This document shows, piece by piece, positions 17,366-26,957 of a stretch of DNA of 42,291 bases (the first letter of the stretch is position 1; each line of letters begins with the position of its first letter). A program made the position numbers and the translations under genes. Location of the stretch: the NCBI GenBank assembly GCA_002358575.1, contig DEPD01000149.1, forward strand, positions 1 through 42,291. Direction: 5' to 3'. The DNA comes from Lachnospiraceae bacterium UBA3401 (lineage in GTDB: Bacteria > Bacillota > Clostridia > Lachnospirales > Lachnospiraceae). The notes below the pieces were generated by a model. It worked only from the letters and a program-made list of their open reading frames with translations, was not told where the DNA came from and did no database searches.

Positions 17366-17394
17366 TGAGGGGAGAAAAACAAGTCCTCCCCTCA
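17366..17394 (-). terminator. Intercistronic hairpin after the binding-protein gene
   Basis: TGAGGGGAG (17366-17374) and its exact complement CTCCCCTCA (17386-17394) form a 9-bp stem 39 bases past the ytfQ-like stop codon. No U-run follows on the minus strand. It likely acts as a partial terminator or 3' stabiliser that raises binding protein over membrane components (inference). Confidence 0.6.
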
Positions 17395-17432
17395 ACCACC
17401 ACATCTTTTATTAAAACATAGTACAAAACCAA

Positions 17433-18545
17433 TTAATAAGCACGACCATCCAGTACTTCCTGGCTCATCGTTACTGCAAAATTGCTTGTAATGCCAGGTG
17501 CTACAAACGCTTCATCCTTAACCAGTGTCCACGCGTCAACAGCTTCGCCAGCCTGCAATTTCTTAATAACCTCCTCTGCAAAGCCAGCCTGAAGAGGATT
17601 GCACTCTACATTACAGGTAATCTTTCCATCAAGTGTATACTGAAGACCATCATGTGTTGCATCGAAAGAGATAATGGTCACATCACCGTCAACGCCATAT
17701 GTAATACCTGCTGCATCCATCGCATCCATTGCACCATATGCCTCATTGTCATTCTGGCAAACTACAACGTTAAAATCACTGTAAGACTTGATGAAGGACT
17801 CCATAACTTCCTGTCCACCTGCCTGTGTAAAGTCACCAGACTGAGAATCAAGAACTTTCCAGTTAGAATTCTGTGCAACAATATTGTTAAAGCCCTCTGT
17901 ACGTCCAAGTGTTGCTGATGCGCCTACAGAGCCTTCGATTACAAGAATGTTTGCATCCTCGCCATTTAAATACTCAGCAAGCCAGTTTCCTGCTGCCTCG
18001 CCCTCTGCAACCATGTCGCAGCCAAGCGCTGTTGTATAGAGAGATGGATCTGCATCTACTGCACGGTCTACAATGAGAACCGGAATCCCTGCATCTTTTG
18101 CTTCCTGAAGAACAGTATCCCATCCTGCGGACTGAATCGGCGCGATACAGATATAGTCCAACTCCTGCTCGATAAATCCCCGAACCGTCTCAATCTGAAC
18201 TGCATGGTCATTGTCGCAGTCCACAAAAGATAATTCATAGCCATTTGCCGCGCTGAATGTATCTTGATAATTCTTTGTGTTTGCTGCACGCCAGTCAGAC
18301 TCATGACCAACCTGTGCAAAACCTACACTGATAACTTCACCGTCTGCTGCTGGAGCAGGTGTTTCCGCTTGGCTCTCCGCCGGTGCCTCACTCTCCGTCG
18401 GTGCTGGTGCTGGTTCTGCCTCCTGCTTCTCTGCTGGCGCTGATGCTGGTTCTGGATTTGACGCTGGTGTGTCAGAGCCTCCGCAAGCTGTAAGGCTGGC
18501 AACCGTCATTGCTGCAACAAGTAATGATACGACTTTTTTCTTCAT
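17433..18545 (-). CDS. ytfQ: Sugar-binding lipoprotein (YtfQ-like)
   Basis: A 370-residue lipoprotein with a lipobox ending LTAC (Cys21), a Pro/Glu/Ala linker (about 22-70) and a periplasmic-binding-protein type I domain. VGFAQVGHESDWRAANTKNY, AGIPVLIVDRAVDADPS and GSVGASATLGRTEGF match YtfQ-type binding proteins of furanose sugars. First gene of the operon, with GGAGG before the ATG and a promoter candidate at 18644-18672. A membrane-anchored relative at 34448-35503 shares the same core (SGWRTAHT, GIPVIVTDRMV, GRTKGFDE), suggesting a shared ligand. Ligand identity is inference. Confidence 0.9.
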   Translation of the reverse strand: MKKKVVSLLVAAMTVASLTACGGSDTPASNPEPASAPAEKQEAEPAPAPTESEAPAESQAETPAPAADGEVISVGFAQVGHESDWRAANTKNYQDTFSAANGYELSFVDCDNDHAVQIETVRGFIEQELDYICIAPIQSAGWDTVLQEAKDAGIPVLIVDRAVDADPSLYTTALGCDMVAEGEAAGNWLAEYLNGEDANILVIEGSVGASATLGRTEGFNNIVAQNSNWKVLDSQSGDFTQAGGQEVMESFIKSYSDFNVVVCQNDNEAYGAMDAMDAAGITYGVDGDVTIISFDATHDGLQYTLDGKITCNVECNPLQAGFAEEVIKKLQAGEAVDAWTLVKDEAFVAPGITSNFAVTMSQEVLDGRAY

Positions 18546-18643
18546 TCTAAATTCCTCCCTAAATTATCTTTGTCAGAAGTCTTTTTGACTTCCACAAGAT
18601 AATTTTAACGCAAATTATTTTATGAATCAACCTTGTTTTGTGC

Positions 18644-18672
18644 ATTTTATATAATTTCGTGCAAGTAAACAA
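18644..18672 (-). promoter_or_regulatory. Promoter candidate of the ytfQ-like operon
   Basis: On the minus strand TTGTTT (18667-18672) and TAAAAT (18644-18649) are 17 bases apart, a sigma-A-type layout with an imperfect -35. It lies about 100 bases before the ATG. The remaining gap up to 19000 is very AT-rich without a gene. Confidence 0.4.
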
Positions 18673-18828
18673 TACAAATTTATATAATTATTATCCATTT
18701 TAGATATAAATTTTGTGATTAATGTTAAATATTTTTAGATTTTGTTGGATATTTTAATATTTTAGAAAAAATTAGGGTATTTTGAAACAGCATCTGTCTG
18801 ATCAATTCATGATAATCTGTTAAAAATT

Positions 18829-18843
18829 TTAACAAAATATAAA
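18829..18843. promoter_or_regulatory. Perfect 15-bp palindrome
   Basis: GTTAAAAATTTTAAC is self-complementary around a central base, about 285 bases upstream of ytfQ. A second inverted repeat (AAATGGA 18944-18950, TCCATTT 18958-18964) follows. Either could be an operator, but chance is quite possible in such AT-rich DNA. Confidence 0.25.
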
Positions 18844-19006
18844 GAAACTTTGAATATTTTAAGCAATGTGTGAACAAAATGGGAAAATTTTCACTATTTT
18901 TACGGAATATAAAACCGAAAAAATAATTCTAGAAAACTGTATTAAATGGAAAATTTCTCCATTTTTATGGTATCTTCTTTCATATTCTTAATGGACAAAC
19001 ACAATA

Positions 19007-19047
19007 AAGAAAAAGGACTGTAGGCAAATAACCGATTGACAGTCCTT
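19007..19047 (-). terminator. Terminator of the hsdMSR operon
   Basis: AAGGACTGT and ACAGTCCTT (19013-19021 and 19039-19047) form a perfect 9-bp stem; on the minus strand it is followed by a T-rich run (TTTCTTTATT). It lies about 100 bases after the hsdR stop. Confidence 0.85.
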
Positions 19048-19149
19048 CCAACCAATATGTATTTTCTAGTGTCTCTTCAGGTACTCTCGAAGAAATATGC
19101 TGCGCAATCTGTATCTCCTATTATTGATTATGAAAATTGTATCCATATC

Positions 19150-22100
19150 TTACGCTGCAGTCTTGTATCGTGTATACACATACTCATAAATTTTCTGACG
19201 GTAATCTGAAATGCTAACTTCGTCATAGCATACTGGTAATTCTGTCCAGAGCGTATTACGAATTAGATTCTCAACTTCCGCTCTTGTTTCTTGCTTATCC
19301 GTCCAATGATCAAATTCAGAAATTTTAGCTTTTATTTTTTGAAGCAGTGTGACTGCAACTACTTTCAGTTTCTGAATGTCATTTTTATTTAAATCAGTGC
19401 GAAACAGCATATCATACAGAGAAAGTTCTTCATCACTTGTAAAACCCTCTCGCGCATAACGCTGTTCTTCCTGATTCATTTGCTTTGCCAAATTCATTAA
19501 ATCCATAAAGGTTTTTTCTATTGTCGCTCTATCCTGCTCACTATTGTAGTCATCAATAATCTGCTGATATCGCTCATAATAATTAATGCGATCCGGATTC
19601 GTAAACAACATTTTATCCAACTTCTGCTGAAGAACTTCTTCCAAATCCTTCATTACCAAATTCTTTTTCTGAACTTTCGCAAACTCTCTGCAAAGCAAGT
19701 CAAAGTCAATCGCACTAATATCAAACCGACGCGATTCTTCCCGAAGCATCATTGGTATCTGCTCAATCTCTACGTAAGAACTGATAATACTGTTAATTTC
19801 TATCATTAAATCCGTGGTATCGATTTTTTTACGCTTTTTTTGAAGCTCCGCATAAATGGCAGCAATCGCTTCACACTGTTTGCGTGTGTGTCCGGTTATT
19901 TCCTCTCTATTCGTGTATTTCATAAGCCTAATTAATTCAGAAGCATACGTCGTAAAAGTCTTCTTATCTTGGATAAAACCGCATACTGCATTGGCTGCGT
20001 TCTGCAAATGAGAAAGTTTTTTGAAGTCCATCCCATCAATTAACATTTCCAAATCAAAATTTTTCTCTAATAAAAAAGTTTCTGCTTTGCCAATGGTTTC
20101 TATAATTCGGGCAATCAACTTATCTTTATCTACGGTAGGATCTGCACTACAATTGCCTTTCGCGTTTGCTGTGTAATCTGCAAGCGCTTTCCTAAGTGCC
20201 TTGACAATGCCGATATAATCAATAATCAACCCATTGCTTTTCCCTTCATTCACACGATTTGCACGCGCGATAGTCTGCATAAGTGTATGCGCTTTTAAGG
20301 GCTTGTCCAGATACAGGCAAGACAGACATTTCACATCAAAACCAGTGAGCCACATTGCACAGACAAATACGATGCGAAGCGGATTCTTACTATCCTTAAA
20401 TTCTTTATCCAGCTTACGTTTCTCCATCTTTTCCCGATGATATTTGATATCAAAACCCCATTTCTTAAAGGTCTGAATTTCATTCTGTTCTTGACTGATA
20501 ACAACAGCCATCTCCGTTTGCTGCATCCATTTTAACTTACGCTTAATCTCCTGCTCCTCTTGCTGTGTAGCTTTCTTTACTGTTGACTTTAAATTGTTAA
20601 TTTCTTCTTTCCAGTACTCCTGAACAAAATTATACATACGAACACAAGTTACTTTATTTAAGCAGACAAACATTGCCTTCCCGCTTGTCCACAAATCAGA
20701 GTAATGCTGGGCAAAATCCTTTGCAATGGAGCGAAGTCTTGGTTCCGCGGTAAGCAAATGAATCTCTTTTGCAAATTCCCGTTCTAATTTCTCCTGCTGA
20801 TCTACATTAATGTCTGCATTTTCAATCGCCTCCAAAATCTGATTTGTAATTTCTGGATTTTGCAAATCAAGAATTTTCTCACCACGGTTTTCATAGTAAA
20901 GCGGTACGGTTGCACCATCTTCAACCGCTCTTTTAAAGTCATATATGGAGACATAACCGCCAAAAGTACGCGCAGTAATATTATCATTGGAAAGCAATGG
21001 TGTTCCTGTAAAGCCGATACGTGCTGCTGTTGGCAGCAGATGCATCATGTTATTGGCATAGATACCATTTTGGCTGCGATGCGCTTCGTCGGATATGATA
21101 ATCACATCATGATCTGGATAAATCGGTTCTGCATTTGGTTTGTTAAATTTTTGTATTAAAGTAAAAATAAAACTTGGATTGCCATGCAGTTTCTGTACAA
21201 GGTCATCACCGCTTGTAGCAATATACTGAGAAGCCTTTATATCTTTCCCAAGCAAACCGCAATTTTCAAACGTATCACTAATTTGTGTATTTAATTCATC
21301 GCGATCTGTAAGAATAACAAATGTAGGAGCGCCTTCTACTTTTCTGCGCACTTTTTTTGCAAAAAATACCATAGAGTAACTCTTTCCCGAACCTTGTGTA
21401 TGCCAGAACACTCCTAGCTTTCCATCATTCAACTTTCTTGCAGCATAAGCTTTCATTGCTTCATTCACACCAAGATATTGATGGTTACGAGCAAGGATCT
21501 TTGCTGTGTATCCATCAGAGTGATCGTAGAGAATAAAATTCTCAAATAGGTCAAGAAAGTTTTCCTTTTTACAAATGCCGCGCAACATTGTTTCAAGCGC
21601 TACACTTCCTTGGTCCGCTTCGGCTAGACGTTTCCATTCGTGAAAAAATTCATACTTGCTTCCAAGCGTACCTACCTTTGCCTCCAATCCATTAGAAAGC
21701 ATTACAAAAGCATTATAATAAAATAGTTGCGGAATGGTATCCTGATAATCTGTATAGTTCTCATCATACGCACTCTGTACATCTATTGTGTTCTTTTTTA
21801 ATTCTACAAACAGCAGCGGAATCCCATTGACAAAACCGACAATATCCGTTCTGCGGCGATATAGATCACCTTCAATTTTCAGCTCTTTAATTGCAAGGAA
21901 ATCATTGTTATCTGGATTCTGGAAATCAATCACAGCAGCTTTTTTTGTCTCTGTCTGACCATTTGGCTTTTTTACGGTGACAGGAATCCCATCGCGAATC
22001 AAAAAATACTTTTCCTCGTTTATCTGCAAAAGAGAGGATGTTGAAATCCTGTTCTCTAAAAGATTCTGTGCCTCTAAAATCTGGTTTTCATTTATCCAAG

Positions 22101-22293
22101 GATTGAACTTTTTCAATGCCTTGCGAAAATAGCGAAACAAAAGGACTTCATTATAATTTTCTCTGCCAAAAGTTCCGTCTTTACCTAAAATCTCTGCATT
22201 ATAGGCAAGCTGGACATTCCACCCCAATTCATTATGGAGTAGATTGCCGGCACTCTCCTGGATAAGAATATTTTCGGAATAATCGTTACTCAT
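19150..22293 (-). CDS. hsdR: Type I restriction enzyme, R subunit
   Basis: A 1047-residue motor-nuclease subunit. The N-terminal nuclease site shows Asp150 (TDIVGF) and Glu164-x-Lys166 (LLFVELKK), a PD-(D/E)XK core. The translocase follows with Walker A TQGSGKSYSM (Lys304), DEAH box (402-405) and later superfamily 2 motifs (GFTGTPLL; QTIARANRVNEG). The C-terminal helical part assembles with HsdM2S. It cuts DNA lacking the host methylation after ATP-driven translocation. Full length with no defect seen. It is the third gene, 67 bases after hsdS. Confidence 0.95.
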   Translation of the reverse strand: MSNDYSENILIQESAGNLLHNELGWNVQLAYNAEILGKDGTFGRENYNEVLLFRYFRKALKKFNPWINENQILEAQNLLENRISTSSLLQINEEKYFLIRDGIPVTVKKPNGQTETKKAAVIDFQNPDNNDFLAIKELKIEGDLYRRRTDIVGFVNGIPLLFVELKKNTIDVQSAYDENYTDYQDTIPQLFYYNAFVMLSNGLEAKVGTLGSKYEFFHEWKRLAEADQGSVALETMLRGICKKENFLDLFENFILYDHSDGYTAKILARNHQYLGVNEAMKAYAARKLNDGKLGVFWHTQGSGKSYSMVFFAKKVRRKVEGAPTFVILTDRDELNTQISDTFENCGLLGKDIKASQYIATSGDDLVQKLHGNPSFIFTLIQKFNKPNAEPIYPDHDVIIISDEAHRSQNGIYANNMMHLLPTAARIGFTGTPLLSNDNITARTFGGYVSIYDFKRAVEDGATVPLYYENRGEKILDLQNPEITNQILEAIENADINVDQQEKLEREFAKEIHLLTAEPRLRSIAKDFAQHYSDLWTSGKAMFVCLNKVTCVRMYNFVQEYWKEEINNLKSTVKKATQQEEQEIKRKLKWMQQTEMAVVISQEQNEIQTFKKWGFDIKYHREKMEKRKLDKEFKDSKNPLRIVFVCAMWLTGFDVKCLSCLYLDKPLKAHTLMQTIARANRVNEGKSNGLIIDYIGIVKALRKALADYTANAKGNCSADPTVDKDKLIARIIETIGKAETFLLEKNFDLEMLIDGMDFKKLSHLQNAANAVCGFIQDKKTFTTYASELIRLMKYTNREEITGHTRKQCEAIAAIYAELQKKRKKIDTTDLMIEINSIISSYVEIEQIPMMLREESRRFDISAIDFDLLCREFAKVQKKNLVMKDLEEVLQQKLDKMLFTNPDRINYYERYQQIIDDYNSEQDRATIEKTFMDLMNLAKQMNQEEQRYAREGFTSDEELSLYDMLFRTDLNKNDIQKLKVVAVTLLQKIKAKISEFDHWTDKQETRAEVENLIRNTLWTELPVCYDEVSISDYRQKIYEYVYTRYKTAA

Positions 22294-22360
22294 ATGGTCA
22301 CCTCCTACGAATCAATCGCTTTAGTATTTTAGATATTGTGTTTAATCTTTTAATATTTTT

Positions 22361-23569
22361 TCATACTTCCAATTCACCGCTTATAAGTTTAGGAAGTAAA
22401 CGGTCACGCGCTTGTGATAATTTATTATTGCTTATACTCAAATCAAAAATCTTTATAAATATTGGTTTACAAAAATCATAATATAATTTGCATATTTCTT
22501 TTGTAGGACAGAGCACTTCAATATTACCAAATTTTGTTCTATTTACATTTGTCATTGTTGCTCCATTACTACCAACACCTTCAAGAAGATTTTTCATACA
22601 TTTCATCGTAAAAAATATATAATATAAATCCTGTTGATCATTTAAAATAATAGAATTAATTTGTTGATTTGTCTGACAAGATTCAGTTGCAATATTCACA
22701 AGCCCAACAGTAGCAATACAAGAAACCATAATACTTCCTTTCGGAATAAATTTATTCCTTTGTGTATTTGCACCTTCTGTTGTAAGCATAACCTCTGTTG
22801 TAATAGGATATATACAATTGTACATATCTGGTATTTTTACAAATGGAATTGTACCACCATAATATTGTTGTTTAGCTGTAGAAGGAGTTTTTCCAGTAAC
22901 AATTTCTCCAAACTTAGAGATTCTTTGCGTTTTCCACCCCTCCGGCACACCATTAACAATTTTCACTTTCTCATACCCCGGAAAACGCAAATCAACAAAC
23001 CATTCCTTATATAAGCGCTGTGCTGCTTCCTCTAACAATTTGATTTGCTTTTGGTTGTTTTCAATAAGGTCATCAAAAGGCTTTAATATTTTAACAATTT
23101 TTTCCTGTACATTATATGGCGGAACTTCCATTTCCATTTTCCGAAGTGCTGTGAGACTAATTGTTCTTTGTGCTGCTCCAAGTGCAACTGTATCAGCCTT
23201 CATATAAAAATCTCTACTAAGCATCATATAATATAAGAATCTAGGTACTATTTTTTGGGGATCAGGACGCAATATCGCGATATGTCTTTGAAATACAAAT
23301 TTTTGTTCTTTATCTATAAATACGGGGATTCCAAATGACCCCACAACAGAATAAAGAATGTCTCCTGTATGCGCCCTTCTTTTATCATTCAAATTATCAT
23401 AATACTCTTGTGAAACAAACATTGTATCAGTAAAATCAAGTTTGTTTGTATTTGTGATATTTGAAATCGTTACAAACGGAATCCCATTATCAGATTTAGG
23501 AGGCGGTTGATGATCTCCATCTGCAATGGAAATACAAATATCTTCTAATGTTATTTTTCTCCAACTCAT
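22361..23569 (-). CDS. hsdS: Type I restriction enzyme, specificity subunit
   Basis: A 402-residue HsdS with two target-recognition domains. TRD1 starts WRKITLEDICISIADGDHQP; the central conserved helix is QEKIVKILKPFDDLIENNQK up to KEWFVDLRFPG; TRD2 starts GWKTQRISKFGEIVTGKTPS and ends in a second conserved helix (LSQARDRLLPKLISGELEV). It sets the bipartite DNA sequence recognised by methylase and nuclease. The start overlaps the hsdM stop by four bases. I see no inverted-repeat partner or recombinase nearby, so no sign of shuffling. Confidence 0.93.
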   Translation of the reverse strand: MSWRKITLEDICISIADGDHQPPPKSDNGIPFVTISNITNTNKLDFTDTMFVSQEYYDNLNDKRRAHTGDILYSVVGSFGIPVFIDKEQKFVFQRHIAILRPDPQKIVPRFLYYMMLSRDFYMKADTVALGAAQRTISLTALRKMEMEVPPYNVQEKIVKILKPFDDLIENNQKQIKLLEEAAQRLYKEWFVDLRFPGYEKVKIVNGVPEGWKTQRISKFGEIVTGKTPSTAKQQYYGGTIPFVKIPDMYNCIYPITTEVMLTTEGANTQRNKFIPKGSIMVSCIATVGLVNIATESCQTNQQINSIILNDQQDLYYIFFTMKCMKNLLEGVGSNGATMTNVNRTKFGNIEVLCPTKEICKLYYDFCKPIFIKIFDLSISNNKLSQARDRLLPKLISGELEV

Positions 23570-25386
23570 AACCCCATCTCCTTCATATTCTTTGAGATGA
23601 TATCCATCAAGTCATTTGATTCTGCCTGCAATGCTAATAGTTCTTGGTGAATTTCTGCCATGCGTTCTTCAAAATTTACACCATCCTCCTCCACAGGTGC
23701 TACACCAACATACGCTCCTGATGTCAGAGACCAGCCTTTTGTCGCAATCTCTGCAATATCAGCAACTTTACATAAACCGAGAACGTCCGTATATAAGCCA
23801 TCACCAAATTTTTCATACAGCCAGTTGGCTTCCTTGGCAATTGTAAGTCGTTCAGAAAGTTCTGCAAGCTTACCATCATATTCTTCCTGTGTCTTTTTCC
23901 TTTCACGCTTTTGTGCAGCTTCCACTGCTTTTTTTGCTTCAACTGTCAGCTCTTTTGATTTTTCTGAAAGTGCTTGTACCTGCTCGGCAAATGGTTTCTC
24001 ACTGCCAAGAATCGTGTGATATTCTTCTATAAGCCTAGAATATTTATCTATTTCACCACGATAGAGCCATACAATGGCATTCATATTTTTAAGCTGCCAA
24101 TCGGACCACTCATTTAAGGTGCGGTCAACCACAGTGTAATAATTTCTTGCATCAATGAAAAGCACCTTGTCTTTTTTCGCTTCGTCTTTTCCTTTATCAA
24201 AAAACCAGAGGGAACAAGGAAGTGATTTTGTGTAGAAGAAATTATTACCAACGCTAATCATAATGTCCACATGACCTGTCTTAATAAGCTTTTCTCGAAT
24301 GTCCTTATCCTTGCCCTGACTATCTGTGGAGGAAGAAGCCATAACAAATCCAGCGCGCCCATGTGCATTCAAATAGCTGTAAAAGTAGGAAATCCAGAGA
24401 TAATTTGCGTTTCCAACTTCTTTATTTTTGTTAACACTTGGCATACCAAACGGCAATCTGCCTGCACTTTCACAGGATTCTGATTTTACTTTATCCACAT
24501 TAAAAGGCGGATTTGCCATAACATAATCACAACGACCATTCAGATTATGCGAATCGTGATAAAAACTATTTGCTTCATCACCCGATTGAATAACCCCAGT
24601 AAGTCCATGAACCACCATGTTCATCAGACAAAGTTGTGCATTGTATTCCACCTTTTCCTGACCATAGAAAGTCATAGTGCTGTTTGCATTCATACCAGTT
24701 TGATTGACAAAATCTCCAGACTGAATAAACATTCCACCGGAACCACAAGCAGGATCGAAAAGAATACCACTAAACGGTTCAATAACATTTACAATCATTT
24801 TTACCAATGATTTCGGGGTGAAAAATACACCATCATCAGAGGCAATATTTTTTGCAAACTTGTTCAGAAAATACTCATAAATACGTCCAATAATATCGCC
24901 GCCTACTTCATCCAGCGCACTGTTATTAAAAATGCGGAGAAGTTCTGACAAAATTTCATCAGAAAAATTGGTATAGCTCTTTGGAAGAACACCCATAAGT
25001 TGTTCGCTCTGGTCTTCAATAAGCTGCATTGCATTATTGACTACTTCGCCTAGACTTGTCATTGTATGACCATCTTTATTTACAAGTTCCATAGCAGATA
25101 TATTATCAGGAAGATTTAAGAGATAATCATACTGCGCTTCCTTCGGAAGATACAATGCACTTTTCGCTGTAAAGTCACTTGCTTCGACTGGCAAAATACG
25201 TCCCCCACGAGAAGGACGTCCTTTTAAGATTTCCGCCTCTACCATTTTAAATCTGCTGTATGCATAGCGCAGAAAGATAAGACCAAGTACTGGCATACAA
25301 TACTGATTTGATGTAAGTTTTGAACCAGAACGCAATAAATCTGCGGACTCCCACAGTTCACTTTCTAATTTTCGTATATTTACCAT
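23566..25386 (-). CDS. hsdM: Type I restriction enzyme, adenine methyltransferase subunit
   Basis: A 606-residue N6-adenine methyltransferase. It has the helical N-terminal HsdM domain (ELWESADLLRSGSKLTSNQY), the SAM-binding motif DPACGSGGMF (211-220) and the catalytic NPPF (292-295). The C-terminal region has a Lys/Glu-rich coiled coil (SEKSKELTVEAKKAVEAAQK) and a TRD-like end, making it a little longer than the usual 500-530 residues. First gene of the hsdMSR operon; it protects host DNA and forms M2S with HsdS. Confidence 0.94.
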   Translation of the reverse strand: MVNIRKLESELWESADLLRSGSKLTSNQYCMPVLGLIFLRYAYSRFKMVEAEILKGRPSRGGRILPVEASDFTAKSALYLPKEAQYDYLLNLPDNISAMELVNKDGHTMTSLGEVVNNAMQLIEDQSEQLMGVLPKSYTNFSDEILSELLRIFNNSALDEVGGDIIGRIYEYFLNKFAKNIASDDGVFFTPKSLVKMIVNVIEPFSGILFDPACGSGGMFIQSGDFVNQTGMNANSTMTFYGQEKVEYNAQLCLMNMVVHGLTGVIQSGDEANSFYHDSHNLNGRCDYVMANPPFNVDKVKSESCESAGRLPFGMPSVNKNKEVGNANYLWISYFYSYLNAHGRAGFVMASSSTDSQGKDKDIREKLIKTGHVDIMISVGNNFFYTKSLPCSLWFFDKGKDEAKKDKVLFIDARNYYTVVDRTLNEWSDWQLKNMNAIVWLYRGEIDKYSRLIEEYHTILGSEKPFAEQVQALSEKSKELTVEAKKAVEAAQKRERKKTQEEYDGKLAELSERLTIAKEANWLYEKFGDGLYTDVLGLCKVADIAEIATKGWSLTSGAYVGVAPVEEDGVNFEERMAEIHQELLALQAESNDLMDIISKNMKEMGL

Positions 25387-25544
25387 TTTGTTTTTTCCTC
25401 CATTGTATTTTTATAGCCTCTTAAAGTCTGTTAAGTTTATCTTAACACACATATATTGGTTTCAAAATACTTTTATTATGAATTTGCATTATTCAGTTTC
25501 AGGCGATGCTACGTTACTTCTTATAGGTAGAGAAACCGCTCAAT

Positions 25545-25634
25545 AAAACTTTACACCTTTTCCATAATCTGTTATGGTTAAGATATAACAGTCAGTATGG
25601 ATTAAAAGAACGATAGGCAAAACTTTATACCTTT
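25545..25634 (+). promoter_or_regulatory. Repeat-rich region between hsdM and the 163-aa gene
   Basis: AAAACTTTAYACCTTT occurs twice in the same orientation (25545-25560 and 25619-25634), and between them lies an inverted repeat CTGTTAT/ATAACAG (25569-25575, 25585-25591). The arrangement suggests operator sites in the 270-base divergent gap, or flanking duplications of something lost. No clear -10/-35 pair was found. Confidence 0.4.
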
Positions 25635-25659
25635 TGGTACTGTTTTGGTAGGTGAGAAA

Positions 25660-26151
25660 ATGGAACATTGGAGAGAACATTTAAAAGATAAACCTGTGCG
25701 ATATTGGATTCGGATTGAAATTGAAGAAATAATAAAGGAAAAATCAATTGACAGAAAACTATTTTATGAATATTCAAAGACAAAATACCAAAAAGTTATA
25801 AATAGATTTTATTATGCATTTGCAGATTATAAGAAATATCCAAAAGTTGAACTAAATTATTGCTGGTTGCATTTTAGACAGGAATTGAAAGAAATAGATT
25901 GTGTTAGTGAAACAATTGGTTGGAAATGTATGCTTGCAAAAATAAAAGAACAGTTATCTTATGATTGGAATAAAAAAATTTATTTAATTCTTTCCGATGG
26001 CTGGGTTTATGAAGGATATATCGATAGTATAATTGATGTGCTTAATGAAGTTGATGGACTGTTGGAGGATTTTTATATTGTTACTCCACAATTTGATAAA
26101 TTTGCGGCATATTCCGATGATGGTCAGTGCTTAGTTTTTTATAAAAAATGA
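25660..26151 (+). CDS. Unrecognised 163-aa protein beside the RM operon
   Basis: Starts MEHWREHLKDKPVRYWIRIE. I place the start at the ATG at 25660, preceded by TAGGTGAG, rather than at the in-frame TTG at 25645. It is rich in Tyr, Lys and Glu, has no signal peptide or membrane segment, and ends with a compact segment (DDGQCLVFYKK). It might be an immunity-type or orphan accessory protein, but I have no family evidence. Divergent from hsdM, sharing a gap full of repeats. Confidence 0.65.
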   Translation: MEHWREHLKDKPVRYWIRIEIEEIIKEKSIDRKLFYEYSKTKYQKVINRFYYAFADYKKYPKVELNYCWLHFRQELKEIDCVSETIGWKCMLAKIKEQLSYDWNKKIYLILSDGWVYEGYIDSIIDVLNEVDGLLEDFYIVTPQFDKFAAYSDDGQCLVFYKK

Positions 26152-26279
26152 TATTGTGTATCAAAATTCATTTCAGCTATTCTATTTTGGATAATATTTA
26201 CTTTTCAGCATTCTATTGATCATAATGGTCAAACAAAATTGGAGTTGACAGACTCATATCATTCTATTGGAGGTAAGCA

Positions 26280-26957
26280 ATGAAAGAAAAATTACTGATT
26301 GTTGATGATGAGGCGGATATTGTCACAATGCTAAAAAATTTCTTTGAGATAAATGGCTATGATGTTCTTACAGCCACAAATGGTTTGGACGCGATTGCAC
26401 ACGCAGGAAAACAGCCAGATTTGATTTTGCTCGACATCAATATGCCAGATATTGACGGAATAGAAGTTTGTTCACGCATACGAGATTTCGTCTGCTGCCC
26501 AATCTTGTTTTTGACCGCAAGAATTGATGACGCAGACAAAATCAAAGGCTTTGGCGTTGGCGGGGACGATTATATTGTAAAACCTTTTTCTATGGACGAA
26601 CTTGGCGCGCGGGTCGCAGCACATCTACGGCGGGAACATCGCCAACGGGAGGCGGCAAAAGTCCGCTTTGACGACAATTTGGCAATTGACTATACAGAGC
26701 GTTGTCTCTATTACAATGGCAGTCCGATTTCTCTTGCCAAAAAGGAATTTGACATTATTGAACTGCTGTCGCAACACAGAGGACAAGTTTTTAGCAAGGA
26801 ACGCATCTATGAACTGGTTTGGGACTACGACAGCGAGGGTGATGCTTCTGTAGTCGCTGAACATATCCGACGCATCCGCATAAAATTTAAAGATGCCGAA
26901 ATGAAACCATACATTGAAACAGTCTGGGGGATTGGTTACAAATGGGCAAAAAATTAA
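26280..26957 (+). CDS. OmpR-family response regulator
   Basis: A 225-residue regulator. The receiver domain (1-115) has acidic pocket Asp9-Asp10, phospho-acceptor Asp52 (LILLDINMPD), a switch Thr in FLTAR and Lys in VKPFS. The C-terminal winged helix (VRFDDNLAIDYTERCLYYNG to GIGYKW) binds DNA. GGAGG precedes the ATG. Overlaps the kinase gene by 16 bases. The divergent-facing ABC exporter (28190-31033) is the likely target, as in BceRS-type modules (inference). Confidence 0.92.
   Translation: MKEKLLIVDDEADIVTMLKNFFEINGYDVLTATNGLDAIAHAGKQPDLILLDINMPDIDGIEVCSRIRDFVCCPILFLTARIDDADKIKGFGVGGDDYIVKPFSMDELGARVAAHLRREHRQREAAKVRFDDNLAIDYTERCLYYNGSPISLAKKEFDIIELLSQHRGQVFSKERIYELVWDYDSEGDASVVAEHIRRIRIKFKDAEMKPYIETVWGIGYKWAKN

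Noticed and set aside
17366..17394. Full terminator between the ytfQ-like and ytfR-like genes
   Set aside because: The stem is strong but lacks a U-run, and the downstream genes need read-through; treated as intercistronic hairpin.
22361..23569. Phase-variable hsdS locus
   Set aside because: No second hsdS fragment, inverted repeat pair or recombinase gene nearby.
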